From NCBI GenBank assembly GCA_040376705.1, contig JBEIQE010000008.1:1-64000 (forward strand): a stretch of 64,000 bases of DNA. Reading direction: 5' to 3'. Within the stretch, counting starts at the first letter, position 1. Each line of letters begins with the position of its first letter. This stretch comes from JBEIQE01 sp040376705. Its GTDB lineage: Bacteria > Pseudomonadota > Alphaproteobacteria > UBA2400. The notes beneath the pieces are model-generated. The model searched no databases. It was not told where the DNA came from and saw only the letters and a list, made by a program, of their open reading frames with translations. The position numbers were made by a program, and so were the translations under genes. Of the stretch, positions 7,589 through 16,435 are shown one piece after another.

Positions 7589-9649
7589 ATGGCCACAATC
7601 ATTCCCCCATCGCCGCCTTCGGGTAACCCTAACAGCGTGAATGCTGTTGGCAGCACCAACCTGCAGGCGCTGGGCGAAGTGGTGGTCGAGCAGGTGCCCG
7701 AGCGAATTGCCAATCTCGCCCGCACCATTCTGCTTAGCGGTACAGTGGTTGATAGGCAGGAAGGCGGTGCGCTGGTCTTGCGCACGCAGGTGGGCGAGGT
7801 GGTGATCCGCAGCCAGACGCCATTGCCGCTCGATCGTGTCATTACCCTGCAAATTCCGCCCGGTGCGCCGCCGGTACGCGCCCTCGTCTCGGTGGTTTTA
7901 CCTAATGCGCCAGTAGCACCTGTTGTGCCTGCGGCTCCGGTTGCTCCAGCGCCGGTAGCTCCAGCGCCGGTAGCGCCGCCTGTGTCTGGTGCGTCTATCG
8001 TGACTGCACCAATTATAACTCCGCCCATCACAAGTGCGCCTGTAATTGGCGCCCCCGTTATTACGCCGCCTGTAACAGTAGCTATAACTGCACCAGTACC
8101 TACAGGCACTGCGCCGGCGACTACGCCAAACCCTGCAGTGCCCACACCATCAACCGCTATTCCGCCGGTCATTACGCAAGCTACGCCTGCTGCTGCGCCA
8201 GTTATTAATGTGCCGCGCCCTGCAGTAACGGCGCCCGCCATCGGTACGCCGCTGTTGGCGCCGAGCGCGATTGCCAGCCCTGCGCTGTTACAGGCGGTGG
8301 CTGAAGTACCATTATTGCCGGGGGCAGTTATCCCCTCGCAAGTATTGGCCGTGCCGCAATTCAACCCGGCTGCAGCGGCCGAGAGCCAGTTTGTCGCCGC
8401 GCTCACGCTACCGCCCGCAGTTGAGGCGCAAAGCCAGTTGCAGCAAACCGGCTCAGCCGCTTTACGTGCACTGGTGCCGCAAGGGTTAGCAGATGTGCTG
8501 GCCCGCCTGCCGCCCGGTGTGCTGTTGCCTCCCGTAGCAGAGGGTGAGCGGACCGCGCCTGTTCAAAATACTGCAGCACCACCACCTTCGGCCCCAGCTC
8601 CTGCATCGCCAGCCTTTGCCAGCCTGCCGGTATTGCTCACGCTCCCGCCGGGCTCCAATGTTACGGTGCAGGTCATCTCGGTCACGCCGCCTGCAGCTCC
8701 CGCGGCGCCAGCGGCGTCACCTCAGACAAACCCTGTAATTCCGGCCACAACTACAGCATCTCCGGTTACTGCGCCTGTGGTTACGCCGTCCAAGATCAAC
8801 CCGCTTGTTGCGCCCACTATTGGCAGCCTCGCTCAGCCCATCCCTGAGACAACGTCCCCCAGCTTTACCGCTGTGGTGGTTGGACAGACCGCACAGCGTG
8901 AGCCGGTGGCCACCAGCCCAGCAGGCCTTTTTGTGCTCGATAACCGCGCACCGCTGCCAGTCGGCACACAGATAGAGCTGAGTTTGGTGAATGTGATCGA
9001 GCCGCCGATGGAAACCGAGAGCGAGATGATCGCGCGCGCTCCGCAGGACTGGCCCGCCCTCCAGCAGGCGCTAGCGGGTATGGCGGCCACTATGGCGGGT
9101 GCAGGAGCAACCTCGCGCCTTGTGCGGCCCGAGGCAGCAGGCAATTCCATCCTCTTCATCCTCGCGGCGCTGCGTATCGGGAATGTGCAGGCGCTTACCA
9201 GCGATGCCACGCTCGATGCCCTGCGCAAGCAAGGGCAGGTCGAGCTGCTCACGCGCATGAGCGCCGAGTTCCAGCAGATGGGCCAAAGCTGGGTACGACC
9301 GGATAGTACGAATACCGAATGGAAAACGCTGCTCTTACCGCTTATGCCACAGGGCCAGCTCACGCGCCTTGCCATTCATACGCGGCAGGAGCGCGAGGCG
9401 CATACGCATGAGGGGCCGACGACTGTAAAACGGTTGGTGGTCGAGCTCGAGCTCAGCCGTCTTGGCCCCATGCTGCTCGATGGTTATATCCATACCAAAA
9501 AAATGGATATGATTTTGCGCAGCCAGCGCATGCTGCGCAAAGAGCTGAAAGACGAGCTGCGCGAGAGCTATCACGCCACTATGGGCGCGCTTGGCTGGTC
9601 TGGCGCGATTGAGTTCCAGACCGCCACCGAGCTGTGGTTAAAAGGCTAG
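7589..9649 (+). CDS. Large Pro/Ala-rich protein, probable FliK-like hook-length control protein
   Basis: The protein has 686 residues. The N-terminal part (about 1-105) is globular. A long low-complexity region rich in Pro, Ala, Val and Thr (about 105-420) includes near-identical APVAPAPVAP repeats. A second globular part (about 430-686) ends in a basic, helix-rich tail with LVVELELSRLGPMLLDG. FliK proteins share this plan: N-domain, extended Pro-rich ruler and compact C-domain. The location behind flhF-flhG fits. I infer a hook-length or export-switch role, but C-terminal similarity to characterised FliK is not obvious by eye. No strong ribosome site precedes the ATG. Confidence 0.55.
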   Translation: MATIIPPSPPSGNPNSVNAVGSTNLQALGEVVVEQVPERIANLARTILLSGTVVDRQEGGALVLRTQVGEVVIRSQTPLPLDRVITLQIPPGAPPVRALVSVVLPNAPVAPVVPAAPVAPAPVAPAPVAPPVSGASIVTAPIITPPITSAPVIGAPVITPPVTVAITAPVPTGTAPATTPNPAVPTPSTAIPPVITQATPAAAPVINVPRPAVTAPAIGTPLLAPSAIASPALLQAVAEVPLLPGAVIPSQVLAVPQFNPAAAAESQFVAALTLPPAVEAQSQLQQTGSAALRALVPQGLADVLARLPPGVLLPPVAEGERTAPVQNTAAPPPSAPAPASPAFASLPVLLTLPPGSNVTVQVISVTPPAAPAAPAASPQTNPVIPATTTASPVTAPVVTPSKINPLVAPTIGSLAQPIPETTSPSFTAVVVGQTAQREPVATSPAGLFVLDNRAPLPVGTQIELSLVNVIEPPMETESEMIARAPQDWPALQQALAGMAATMAGAGATSRLVRPEAAGNSILFILAALRIGNVQALTSDATLDALRKQGQVELLTRMSAEFQQMGQSWVRPDSTNTEWKTLLLPLMPQGQLTRLAIHTRQEREAHTHEGPTTVKRLVVELELSRLGPMLLDGYIHTKKMDMILRSQRMLRKELKDELRESYHATMGALGWSGAIEFQTATELWLKG

Positions 9650-9653
9650 GGCT

Positions 9654-12600
9654 TTAGGCCGCAACCTCTTCATCCGTATGCGCCACTTTTTTCTTGCTGA
9701 TCATGACATACACAATCGGAATCACCAGCAGGGTGAAGAACGTACCGATGCTCATGCCGCCCACGATCACCCAGCCGATGGTCTGGCGGGCTTCGGCGCC
9801 AGCGCCACTGGCAATCGCCAGCGGCAGCGAGCCGAGAATCATGGCGAAGGTGGTCATGAGAATGGGGCGCATACGCAGGGCTGACGCCTCAATCACGGCT
9901 TCGAGCTTCTCCTTGCCTGCTTCCTGCAGCTGGTTAGCGAACTCTACAATCAAGATACCGTTCTTGGTGATGAGGCCGATGAGCGTCACCAGACCAATCT
10001 GGCTATAGATATTGATGGTATTGCCCGTAAACGCCAGTGCCAGCAGCGCGCCGAACATGGCCAGCGGCACCGAAAGCATGATCACGAACGGGTCAATGAA
10101 GCTTTCAAACTGCGCGGCCAGCACGAGGTAGATGAAGGCCAAGGCCAGCACAAACACAAAGATAAGTGCGGATGAGGATTCCATGAACTCGCGGCTGCTG
10201 GCGCCGAAGTCATAGGTCACGCCCGGTGCGCCAATGTCTTCCACGGTCTGGCCCATGAAGGCCAGCGCTTCGCCCAGACTGTAGCCCGGTGAAAGGTTGG
10301 CGGTAATGGTGGCCGAGCGCAGCTTGGCAAAGTGGTTCAGCTCCTTGGGCGTTACGGTTTCACGTACGTCCACAAGGTTGGAAAGCTGCACCATCTCGTT
10401 CGTGCGGTTACGCACAAAAATACCGGTGAGGTCGGACGGCTGGCGGCGGTTGGCATCGTCGAGCTGCAGGATCACATCATACTGCTCGCCATCCATTTTA
10501 AAGCGGGTCACCTGACGGCCACCCAGCATCAGCTCCAGTGTGCGGCCCACTTCGGCCACATTGGCACCAACGGTGGCTACCTTGTCGCGATTAAGCGTAA
10601 TACGCAGCTCCGGCTTGTCCAGTGCCAGGTCGGGACGCAGGTTCTGCAGGCCGGGGTTTTGCGAGGCACGCATCATGACCTGCTGCACCACGCCGTTGAG
10701 CTGCTCCCATGTACCAGTGGTCTGGATAATGAAGGTAACCGGCGAGTTCAGGAAGTCCTGCCCCAGTGACGGCGGGTTGACCGGGAAGGAGAGCAGACCC
10801 GGCACGCCGAACATCTGCCCGCCCACGCTCTGTGCAATCTCGGCCACGCTGCGGTCACGCTCGGCCCAGTCCTTCATCACGATGAAGGAGAGCATCTGCG
10901 TTACAACAGGGAAGCCCACCACCACAAAGTGCATGTTGCGCTCGGGAATGCTGTTGTAGATGCCCTCAATCATGTTGGAGTAGCGCAGGGTGTAATCCAC
11001 CGTTGCACCTTCAGGCGCGAAACCGATGCCGATGAAGAAGCCGCGATCTTCCATCGGCGAGAGTTCCTGCGGCAAGCCCATCTGCAGAATGCTGATCGGC
11101 TTGGAGGCGATGAGCAGCGGGATCATGTACCACGGCTTGGCTTCCAGCATGGCCAGAACATCGGCCGGGGGCGGGCCCTGTAACTGGCCCGAGGTCATTT
11201 GCAGGGTGCCGCTTACCAGTTGCTGCTGCTTGGCCAAACGCTCCGAGAAGGCACCAAAGGTGACGATATTGATCATACCGTTAAGGCCAATCACCATCAT
11301 GATGGTAATGAACAGGCTCACGCCGGCGGCAGTGAGCGTACGCTTGGGGCGCTGCAATACGCCGGTGAGGATGGCACGGTAACGTACTACGTACCATGGC
11401 TCAGCCTCTGCCACATGCTTGGGGTTATGCTTGAGCAGGATTGAGCACAGCATGGGGGTGAGCGTAAGGGCGATGAAGCCCGATACAATCACAGCGCCTG
11501 CCAGTGCGAGGGCAAATTCGGTAAACAGTTTGCCGGTGCGGCCTTCGGCCATACCGATCGGGGCATATACTGCTGCCAGCGTAATGGTCATGGCGATAAT
11601 GGCAAACCCGATTTCCTTGCTGCCTTTAAACGCAGCCGCCCGCGGGCTCATGCCCTCTTCAACATAACGGTTGATGTTCTCAAGCATCACGATGGCATCG
11701 TCCACCACAAGGCCGATGGCGAGCACGAATGCCAGCAGTGTAAGCGTGTTCAGCGAGAAGCCGAGCAGGAACAGCAGCATCAAACCACCCATCAGCGAGA
11801 TGGGAATGGTAATGAGCGGAATAACCGAGGCGCGCACCGAGCGCAGGAACACGAAAATAACAATCGCCACGAAGAAAATGGCTTCGGCAATAGTGCGATA
11901 AACCGATTCAATCGAGGCGCTGATGAAGACGGTGCTGTCATACGCCACCGTCAGGCTCACGCCAGCCGGCAAAATCGGGTTGATGGCCTCCATCGCCTTT
12001 TTTACTTCGTTGGATACATCGAGCGGATTGGCGGTCGACTGCTTGACGATACCGATGGCTACAGCCGGCCGGTCGTTATGGCGGGTCACCACGCGCTTGT
12101 CCTCAGGGCCAAGCTCAACACGGGCCACATCGCCAAGGCGCACGAGGTAGTCACTACCTTCCTTCAGGATGATGGCGCTGAACTGCTCAGGTGTGCGCAG
12201 GTCGGTCTCGGTCATCACCGTGAATTCGCGGTTATTACCTTCGATACGACCGCCGGGGACTTCAAGGTTCTGACTGAGCAGTGCGGCGTTGATATCCTCA
12301 GGTGTCAGGCCAAAGCCAGCCAGCTTCTGTGCATCAATCCAGATGCGCATGGCATAGCGGCGGGCGCCGAAGATTTCAGCACTGGCAACACCGGGCAGGG
12401 TCTGCAGGCGGTCCTGCACCACGCGGTCGGCCACATCGGTGAGGGCCATATCATCAACCGACTCACTCGCGAGTGCGAGATAAATGATCGGCGTAGCATC
12501 GGCCTGTGTCTTGGCAATGATGGGGTCATCCACCTCATCCGGCAGCTGGCCGCGTACACGGCCCACACGGTCGCGCACGTCGGCAGCGGCATTATCAGGG

Positions 12601-12899
12601 TCAATCGAGAGCTTGAAGGTTACGTTTACTGCGCTGCTCTCGGCACGGGTGGTGGAGGTGATGTAGTCCACACCCTCGATGCCCGAGATCGAGTCTTCGA
12701 GAATCTTGGTAACCTGTGTTTCCATAATTTCGGCACTGGCACCGCGCCAGGTGGTTTCAACCGAAATGGTCGGCACATCGATGTTCGGGTATTCGCGTAG
12801 CTGCAAGCGCTGGTACGCCACAATACCGATCAGAACGATGACGATGTTGAGCACCGTCGCAAACACGGGGCGGCGGATGGAAATATCGGAGAGAACCAT
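9654..12899 (-). CDS. RND efflux pump inner-membrane subunit (HAE-1/AcrB-like)
   Basis: At 1081 residues this is slightly longer than typical AcrB. The start is classic (DISIRRPVFATVLNIVIVLIG). The TM4 proton-relay pair DD is at about 400-401 in LVVDDAIVMLEN, and the TM10 lysine in LITKNGILIVEFANQ. Two porter/docking repeats are visible. About 60 extra residues sit just after TM7 (roughly 543-605, containing the run KQQQL and a second hydrophobic patch), where most AcrB proteins have a short linker. The gene follows the adaptor gene at 12955-14103 with a 55-bp gap, an operon. It exports small molecules by proton antiport; the substrate cannot be predicted. No outer-membrane channel gene is adjacent. 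Confidence 0.93.
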   Translation of the reverse strand: MVLSDISIRRPVFATVLNIVIVLIGIVAYQRLQLREYPNIDVPTISVETTWRGASAEIMETQVTKILEDSISGIEGVDYITSTTRAESSAVNVTFKLSIDPDNAAADVRDRVGRVRGQLPDEVDDPIIAKTQADATPIIYLALASESVDDMALTDVADRVVQDRLQTLPGVASAEIFGARRYAMRIWIDAQKLAGFGLTPEDINAALLSQNLEVPGGRIEGNNREFTVMTETDLRTPEQFSAIILKEGSDYLVRLGDVARVELGPEDKRVVTRHNDRPAVAIGIVKQSTANPLDVSNEVKKAMEAINPILPAGVSLTVAYDSTVFISASIESVYRTIAEAIFFVAIVIFVFLRSVRASVIPLITIPISLMGGLMLLFLLGFSLNTLTLLAFVLAIGLVVDDAIVMLENINRYVEEGMSPRAAAFKGSKEIGFAIIAMTITLAAVYAPIGMAEGRTGKLFTEFALALAGAVIVSGFIALTLTPMLCSILLKHNPKHVAEAEPWYVVRYRAILTGVLQRPKRTLTAAGVSLFITIMMVIGLNGMINIVTFGAFSERLAKQQQLVSGTLQMTSGQLQGPPPADVLAMLEAKPWYMIPLLIASKPISILQMGLPQELSPMEDRGFFIGIGFAPEGATVDYTLRYSNMIEGIYNSIPERNMHFVVVGFPVVTQMLSFIVMKDWAERDRSVAEIAQSVGGQMFGVPGLLSFPVNPPSLGQDFLNSPVTFIIQTTGTWEQLNGVVQQVMMRASQNPGLQNLRPDLALDKPELRITLNRDKVATVGANVAEVGRTLELMLGGRQVTRFKMDGEQYDVILQLDDANRRQPSDLTGIFVRNRTNEMVQLSNLVDVRETVTPKELNHFAKLRSATITANLSPGYSLGEALAFMGQTVEDIGAPGVTYDFGASSREFMESSSALIFVFVLALAFIYLVLAAQFESFIDPFVIMLSVPLAMFGALLALAFTGNTINIYSQIGLVTLIGLITKNGILIVEFANQLQEAGKEKLEAVIEASALRMRPILMTTFAMILGSLPLAIASGAGAEARQTIGWVIVGGMSIGTFFTLLVIPIVYVMISKKKVAHTDEEVAA

Positions 12900-12954
12900 G
12901 GGGTATGCTTCCTGCTATGGATAAATCAGTACGTCATGAACGCGGCTGTAGGCC

Positions 12955-14103
12955 TTATTCGTTGGTGCTTTCGGGCTTTGGCGTTTCTGCAGTTGCCGGA
13001 GCTTCAGTCGCTGGAGCTTCAGCAGCGGGATTGGCATTGGGGTCGAGCACCATCACCGGTACCGGGCCGGGTGGGCCCATCGTCAGCTTGGTCTGGCCAG
13101 CGGTAACCACCTGATCGCCAATGGCAAGGCCGCTGGCAATCGCTACACGGTCGGCCTCGCGCTGAGCGATAGTGACAGGCACCATATTGGCTACACCATC
13201 GGTAATCTTGAACACAAAGCTGTCGTTACCCACGGGCCAGATGGCAGCTGAGGGAATGAACACGCTGTTCGGTGTTTCGGTCGTCACCAGCGTGACATTG
13301 GCGAACATGCCAGGCGAGAGCTTGCGGTCTTCATTCGGAATAAGTGCACGTACCGAAACACTGCGGGTGGCGGGGTCGATCAGCGGATCAATCGCACTTA
13401 CAGTGCCCTCAAACACGCGGCCGGGGTAGGTGGCTACAGTAACCTGCACCTTCTGGCCGGTGCTGAGGTTGGCCAAAGCCAGCTCAGGCACGCCAAAGTC
13501 CAGCTTCATGGGGTTGAGGGCCTGCAGGGTTACAATCACCTGGCCGGGGCTCAGGTAGTCGCCAATGCTGATCTTGCGAATACCTACAGTACCGGCAAAG
13601 GGCGCAACAATATGGGTTTTATCAAGATTGGCCTTGGCCAGTTCCATGGCGGCTTTGGCGACGCGCAGGTCAGACGCGGTCTGGTCGCGGTTCTGCTCGG
13701 TGCCGGCACCACGGCCCACAAGGGCTACTGCACGGTTATAGTTGCGCTCGGCCAGCGCCAGCTGCGCCTCGGCCTGCTCAAGCTGGGCCTTGTAGATTGA
13801 ATCATCCAGCATAACCAGCGGCTGGCCCTGTGTTACTTCCTGACCATCAGTAAAGTTGATCTCGGTGACGCGACCTGCAATTTCAGGACGCAGGGTAATA
13901 CCATCCTGCGCAATCAAGGTACCCACAGCCTGTACGGTAACGCGCAGCGTATCGCCCTCGGCCAGTGCCGCTTCAACCGGCATGCTGAATCCACCCTGCT
14001 GTTCTTCCTTATCGCCGCCGCCGCTCATCATTTTGGTTCCAGCAAATCCGCCCACAACGAGCAGGGTTAAGGCGATAGCGATTTTGATTTTGCGGGGTGT
14101 CAT
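12955..14103 (-). CDS. RND efflux periplasmic adaptor (HlyD/AcrA family)
   Basis: The protein has 382 residues. One N-terminal membrane anchor (about 6-23, no lipobox) precedes a lipoyl/barrel-sandwich half-motif near residue 85. A coiled-coil hairpin (about 105-165, heptads rich in Ala/Leu/Gln) leads to the second lipoyl half with the conserved IVAPFAGTVGIRKISIGDYL. A beta-barrel follows, then an Ala/Pro/Glu-rich tail. It bridges the RND pump encoded just downstream to an outer-membrane channel. The ribosome site reads aggaag shortly before the ATG on the minus strand. Its own promoter must lie in 14104-14300. Confidence 0.92.
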   Translation of the reverse strand: MTPRKIKIAIALTLLVVGGFAGTKMMSGGGDKEEQQGGFSMPVEAALAEGDTLRVTVQAVGTLIAQDGITLRPEIAGRVTEINFTDGQEVTQGQPLVMLDDSIYKAQLEQAEAQLALAERNYNRAVALVGRGAGTEQNRDQTASDLRVAKAAMELAKANLDKTHIVAPFAGTVGIRKISIGDYLSPGQVIVTLQALNPMKLDFGVPELALANLSTGQKVQVTVATYPGRVFEGTVSAIDPLIDPATRSVSVRALIPNEDRKLSPGMFANVTLVTTETPNSVFIPSAAIWPVGNDSFVFKITDGVANMVPVTIAQREADRVAIASGLAIGDQVVTAGQTKLTMGPPGPVPVMVLDPNANPAAEAPATEAPATAETPKPESTNE

Positions 14104-14300
14104 GATGGAGATCTTCCTTTGGTCGGGTAACGGCCAACTTCACTTAATCGTAAAGTCGCGCAGAAACTATGATTTACGCCCTGTTATGGCAAGTGAAACC
14201 GCGCAAATAAGATGGTTAATAACTGTATATCTTTTTGCTTTGATGCATTCGTGCTGCTATGCTCACCAGCAAGTAACGACAATATTTATGGGCGGAATAA

Positions 14301-14957
14301 ATGAAATCTTTGCTTGCTGCACTTCTTCTCCGTAACAAAGCGGAAGAAGTGACCCCCGACATGCAATCCATGCGGGACGGAACTGGCGATTTACGTGCCG
14401 CCATGGGCATCAGCCATCTGCCGGAAGACAAGCCGGTTATTTACTTCCTGTTCCAGAATGGCGATCACGGTCCCGAGCAGCGTTACTGGGAAACCCCCGA
14501 CGATACCCCTTCAGATGCCCTTAACCGCGCCAGCCTGCGCGCGTTCACGCATCCGTCTTCGCGCAGCATCGAGAATTTCGACCAGCAGCATTATCTTGAA
14601 ATATCGGGCGAAAACACCCGCCCCACCATGGCTGCGAACCGCGCCATGGCCTTCAGCATTGATAGTCTGCGCAAATTCGAGCAGCTCTCGCTGCGCGTCG
14701 GCCGTGCCTTTTTGGCCGATACCGTTTGTGCGGGCGACCTCTCGCTCACATTGGTTTTTGTGCCCGCACTCGACCCTGCCGCCCAATTGCCTTTGCAAAA
14801 AGTGCATCAGGTTACTTACACGCCTAGTCTTAATCCGGTGCGCGTTATGCCGCCGCCAAGCGCCAGCGAGCCCGAGCTCAACGGCATGGTTGGCCAGCAG
14901 GCCTGGGATACGGTGCAGGCCGCCATCAAGAAGGCCGCAACTGCCAAGTTTGGCTGA
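14301..14957 (+). CDS. Hypothetical protein, 218 residues
   Basis: I do not recognise a family. A short hydrophobic N-terminus (MKSLLAALLLRN) is too weak for a confident signal peptide. The rest is soluble, mixed alpha/beta in appearance, with motifs such as KPVIYFLFQNGDHGPEQRYWE. Codon use matches the core genes. It converges on fliJ with the stop codons directly abutting. Upstream, 14104-14300 is a divergent promoter region shared with the efflux operon and contains TTAACCAT on the minus strand at 14212-14219, an 8-mer described for CtrA half-sites. Confidence 0.6.
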   Translation: MKSLLAALLLRNKAEEVTPDMQSMRDGTGDLRAAMGISHLPEDKPVIYFLFQNGDHGPEQRYWETPDDTPSDALNRASLRAFTHPSSRSIENFDQQHYLEISGENTRPTMAANRAMAFSIDSLRKFEQLSLRVGRAFLADTVCAGDLSLTLVFVPALDPAAQLPLQKVHQVTYTPSLNPVRVMPPPSASEPELNGMVGQQAWDTVQAAIKKAATAKFG

Positions 14958-15383
14958 TTAGGTCTCGCGCTTGTCGCGCTGGTAACGGTCGCTGCCTACT
15001 TCGTCCAGATTTTTCGTGTCGCGCTTTTGCTGCTCTTTGGCTTCGGCGCGCTCTCGGGCTTCTTCGGCAATCTCGTAGCGTTTCACTTCTTCAAACGCTT
15101 TGCGCACTTCATTCTGCGCGGCTTCGATCAGCCCAGCCAGTTGCCTCAGCTGCGCATCCAGTTGGTCACGCTTTTTGAAGGTGGCCTTGATGAAGTTGCC
15201 GCGTGACAGCTCGGCCTCAAAATCCTTGGCCGTCTGTTTTTTCTCATCTTCCAGCCGCTGCAGTAGCGCGGCCTTCTGCGCCTTCACGCGGTCTTCCTCG
15301 GCAATAATAGCGGCTAGCACCTTGCGCTTTTCATCAAGCTGCAGCTTGGCAAGGCGGATGAGGGTGGTAAGTTCGGAGGCCAT
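14958..15383 (-). CDS. fliJ: FliJ-like flagellar export chaperone
   Basis: The protein has 141 residues and is almost entirely charged and alpha-helical, with long coiled-coil heptads (Lys/Glu/Gln/Ala/Leu). This is the length and character of FliJ, the stalk-like partner that inserts into the FliI hexamer and contacts FlhA. Sequence in this family is poorly conserved, so the call relies on composition, size and the fliI gene upstream on the same strand. Unusually, two AT-rich genes (15437-15895 and 16031-16435) separate it from fliI. A ribosome site (gagaatgagag) lies just upstream of the ATG. Confidence 0.75.
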   Translation of the reverse strand: MASELTTLIRLAKLQLDEKRKVLAAIIAEEDRVKAQKAALLQRLEDEKKQTAKDFEAELSRGNFIKATFKKRDQLDAQLRQLAGLIEAAQNEVRKAFEEVKRYEIAEEARERAEAKEQQKRDTKNLDEVGSDRYQRDKRET

Positions 15384-15436
15384 ACTCTCATTCTCGCCCT
15401 AAACTGGCGGAATGGAAATAGAAATGCGATCTGGCT

Positions 15437-15895
15437 TTATGCCGCCGGTGCGATTGGTTGTGCTTTGGTGGCGGTGTGGCGCGTTTGCAGAAGATTCATC
15501 GTATCAGTCATAAGTCCAATGGAAGGTCTGAAGCGAATTTTTGCTGCCAGAGCAGGGCCTTTTTCCAGCATAATTTCGCGCAGTTTTGGATTGTGATCGT
15601 CTGCAGCAAACATAGCTAATCCCCTATACAATTCGGCTGCAGGGCCGCCGTCTGTATGTTTAGTTAGCGTATCGGCAATAGCCATCCCGGTGGTGACAAC
15701 TTGTAAGCGATGCGATGGATTATTGTGGGACCCATACATAAGAAGTTCCATGCGATCCACTAAACCATATGGGTTATTTGTGAGGGGCGCTCTACGTGTC
15801 AGGAACTTAAGTTCGCGATTGAAGAAGAAGTTATTGATAGCACGGCTAATGAGGCCTTCTTGCCTTGGGGTCTGTTCGGTAGTAGCTGCAGTCAT
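15437..15895 (-). CDS. Hypothetical protein between fliI and fliJ, AT-rich upstream part
   Basis: About 152 residues from the ATG I favour at 15895, which has gagaag about 9 bases upstream. The frame stays open to a GTG at 16030, giving a 197-residue alternative, but that added segment is AT-rich and poorly protein-like. The protein is soluble, helix-rich and basic near its N-terminus, with no recognised domain. It lies within what is normally a contiguous fliI-fliJ pair, and its higher AT content than the neighbours suggests late arrival. Function unknown. Confidence 0.5.
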   Translation of the reverse strand: MTAATTEQTPRQEGLISRAINNFFFNRELKFLTRRAPLTNNPYGLVDRMELLMYGSHNNPSHRLQVVTTGMAIADTLTKHTDGGPAAELYRGLAMFAADDHNPKLREIMLEKGPALAAKIRFRPSIGLMTDTMNLLQTRHTATKAQPIAPAA

Positions 15896-16030
15896 CACTT
15901 TTCTTCTCAGGGGCGATTTCTTAAAACTAAGCTCTGACGTTATGGCTTCCGCTTGGTTAAAGTCAAAGTGAATTAGGGTTAATATGAAATTTGCGGCGTT
16001 TAGAGTGGCGTATGAGGGTGGTGAGTTCAC

Positions 16031-16435
16031 TCATATGTAAAAGTATTTGTAGCTGGCCCAAATTTTATAAATAAGGGCAATGTATGCGGCTATATTTATA
16101 GCGATAATGGCATGAAACAGAAATACCAGTGGAGACAAGCGGCACATGGCTAAAAAAATTCTGATTAGGCTATAAATAACGCCAATTAGAAAAGGAATTG
16201 TAGTCAATCCAAACGTAGCTTCAAGAGTCAGTAAAGTACTAAAGCGCTCATGTACTATTTGTTCTTTTTCAAGTGTTGACCAAGTAAGACTTTGATCTCC
16301 AAATACTTGCCACCAGCACGCCCTAGAATAAAATTGAATTGCAATGCCGCTTGAGCATATGCCTAAAAGTAACCATGTCCATAAAATGTCTATTTTAGAT
16401 ACGGTTGAAGTGCGTAGAAAATCTAAATACATCAT
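16031..16435 (-). CDS. Small multi-pass membrane protein, translationally coupled to fliI
   Basis: The protein has about 134 residues and three or four hydrophobic helices (around 18-37, 72-95 and 103-127). The region between the first two is polar and carries the Cys/Trp-rich stretch SRACWWQVFGDQ. The ATG at 16435 overlaps the fliI stop in an ATGA arrangement, so it is probably translated by coupling. A second ATG follows immediately at 16432. The sequence is markedly AT-rich compared with fliI and fliJ, and I recognise no family. It is either a recent insertion into the flagellar operon or a lineage-specific flagellar accessory. Confidence 0.55.
   Translation of the reverse strand: MMYLDFLRTSTVSKIDILWTWLLLGICSSGIAIQFYSRACWWQVFGDQSLTWSTLEKEQIVHERFSTLLTLEATFGLTTIPFLIGVIYSLIRIFLAMCRLSPLVFLFHAIIAINIAAYIALIYKIWASYKYFYI

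Noticed and set aside
7900..8800. Long minus-strand open frame opposite the FliK-like gene
   Set aside because: It mirrors the Pro/Ala-rich coding strand (Gly/Ala/Thr-rich translation) and has no start signals; a compositional shadow.
15384..15440. Duplicated fliI 3' end before fliJ
   Set aside because: Only a short ttctcgcc-type resemblance; not above chance.
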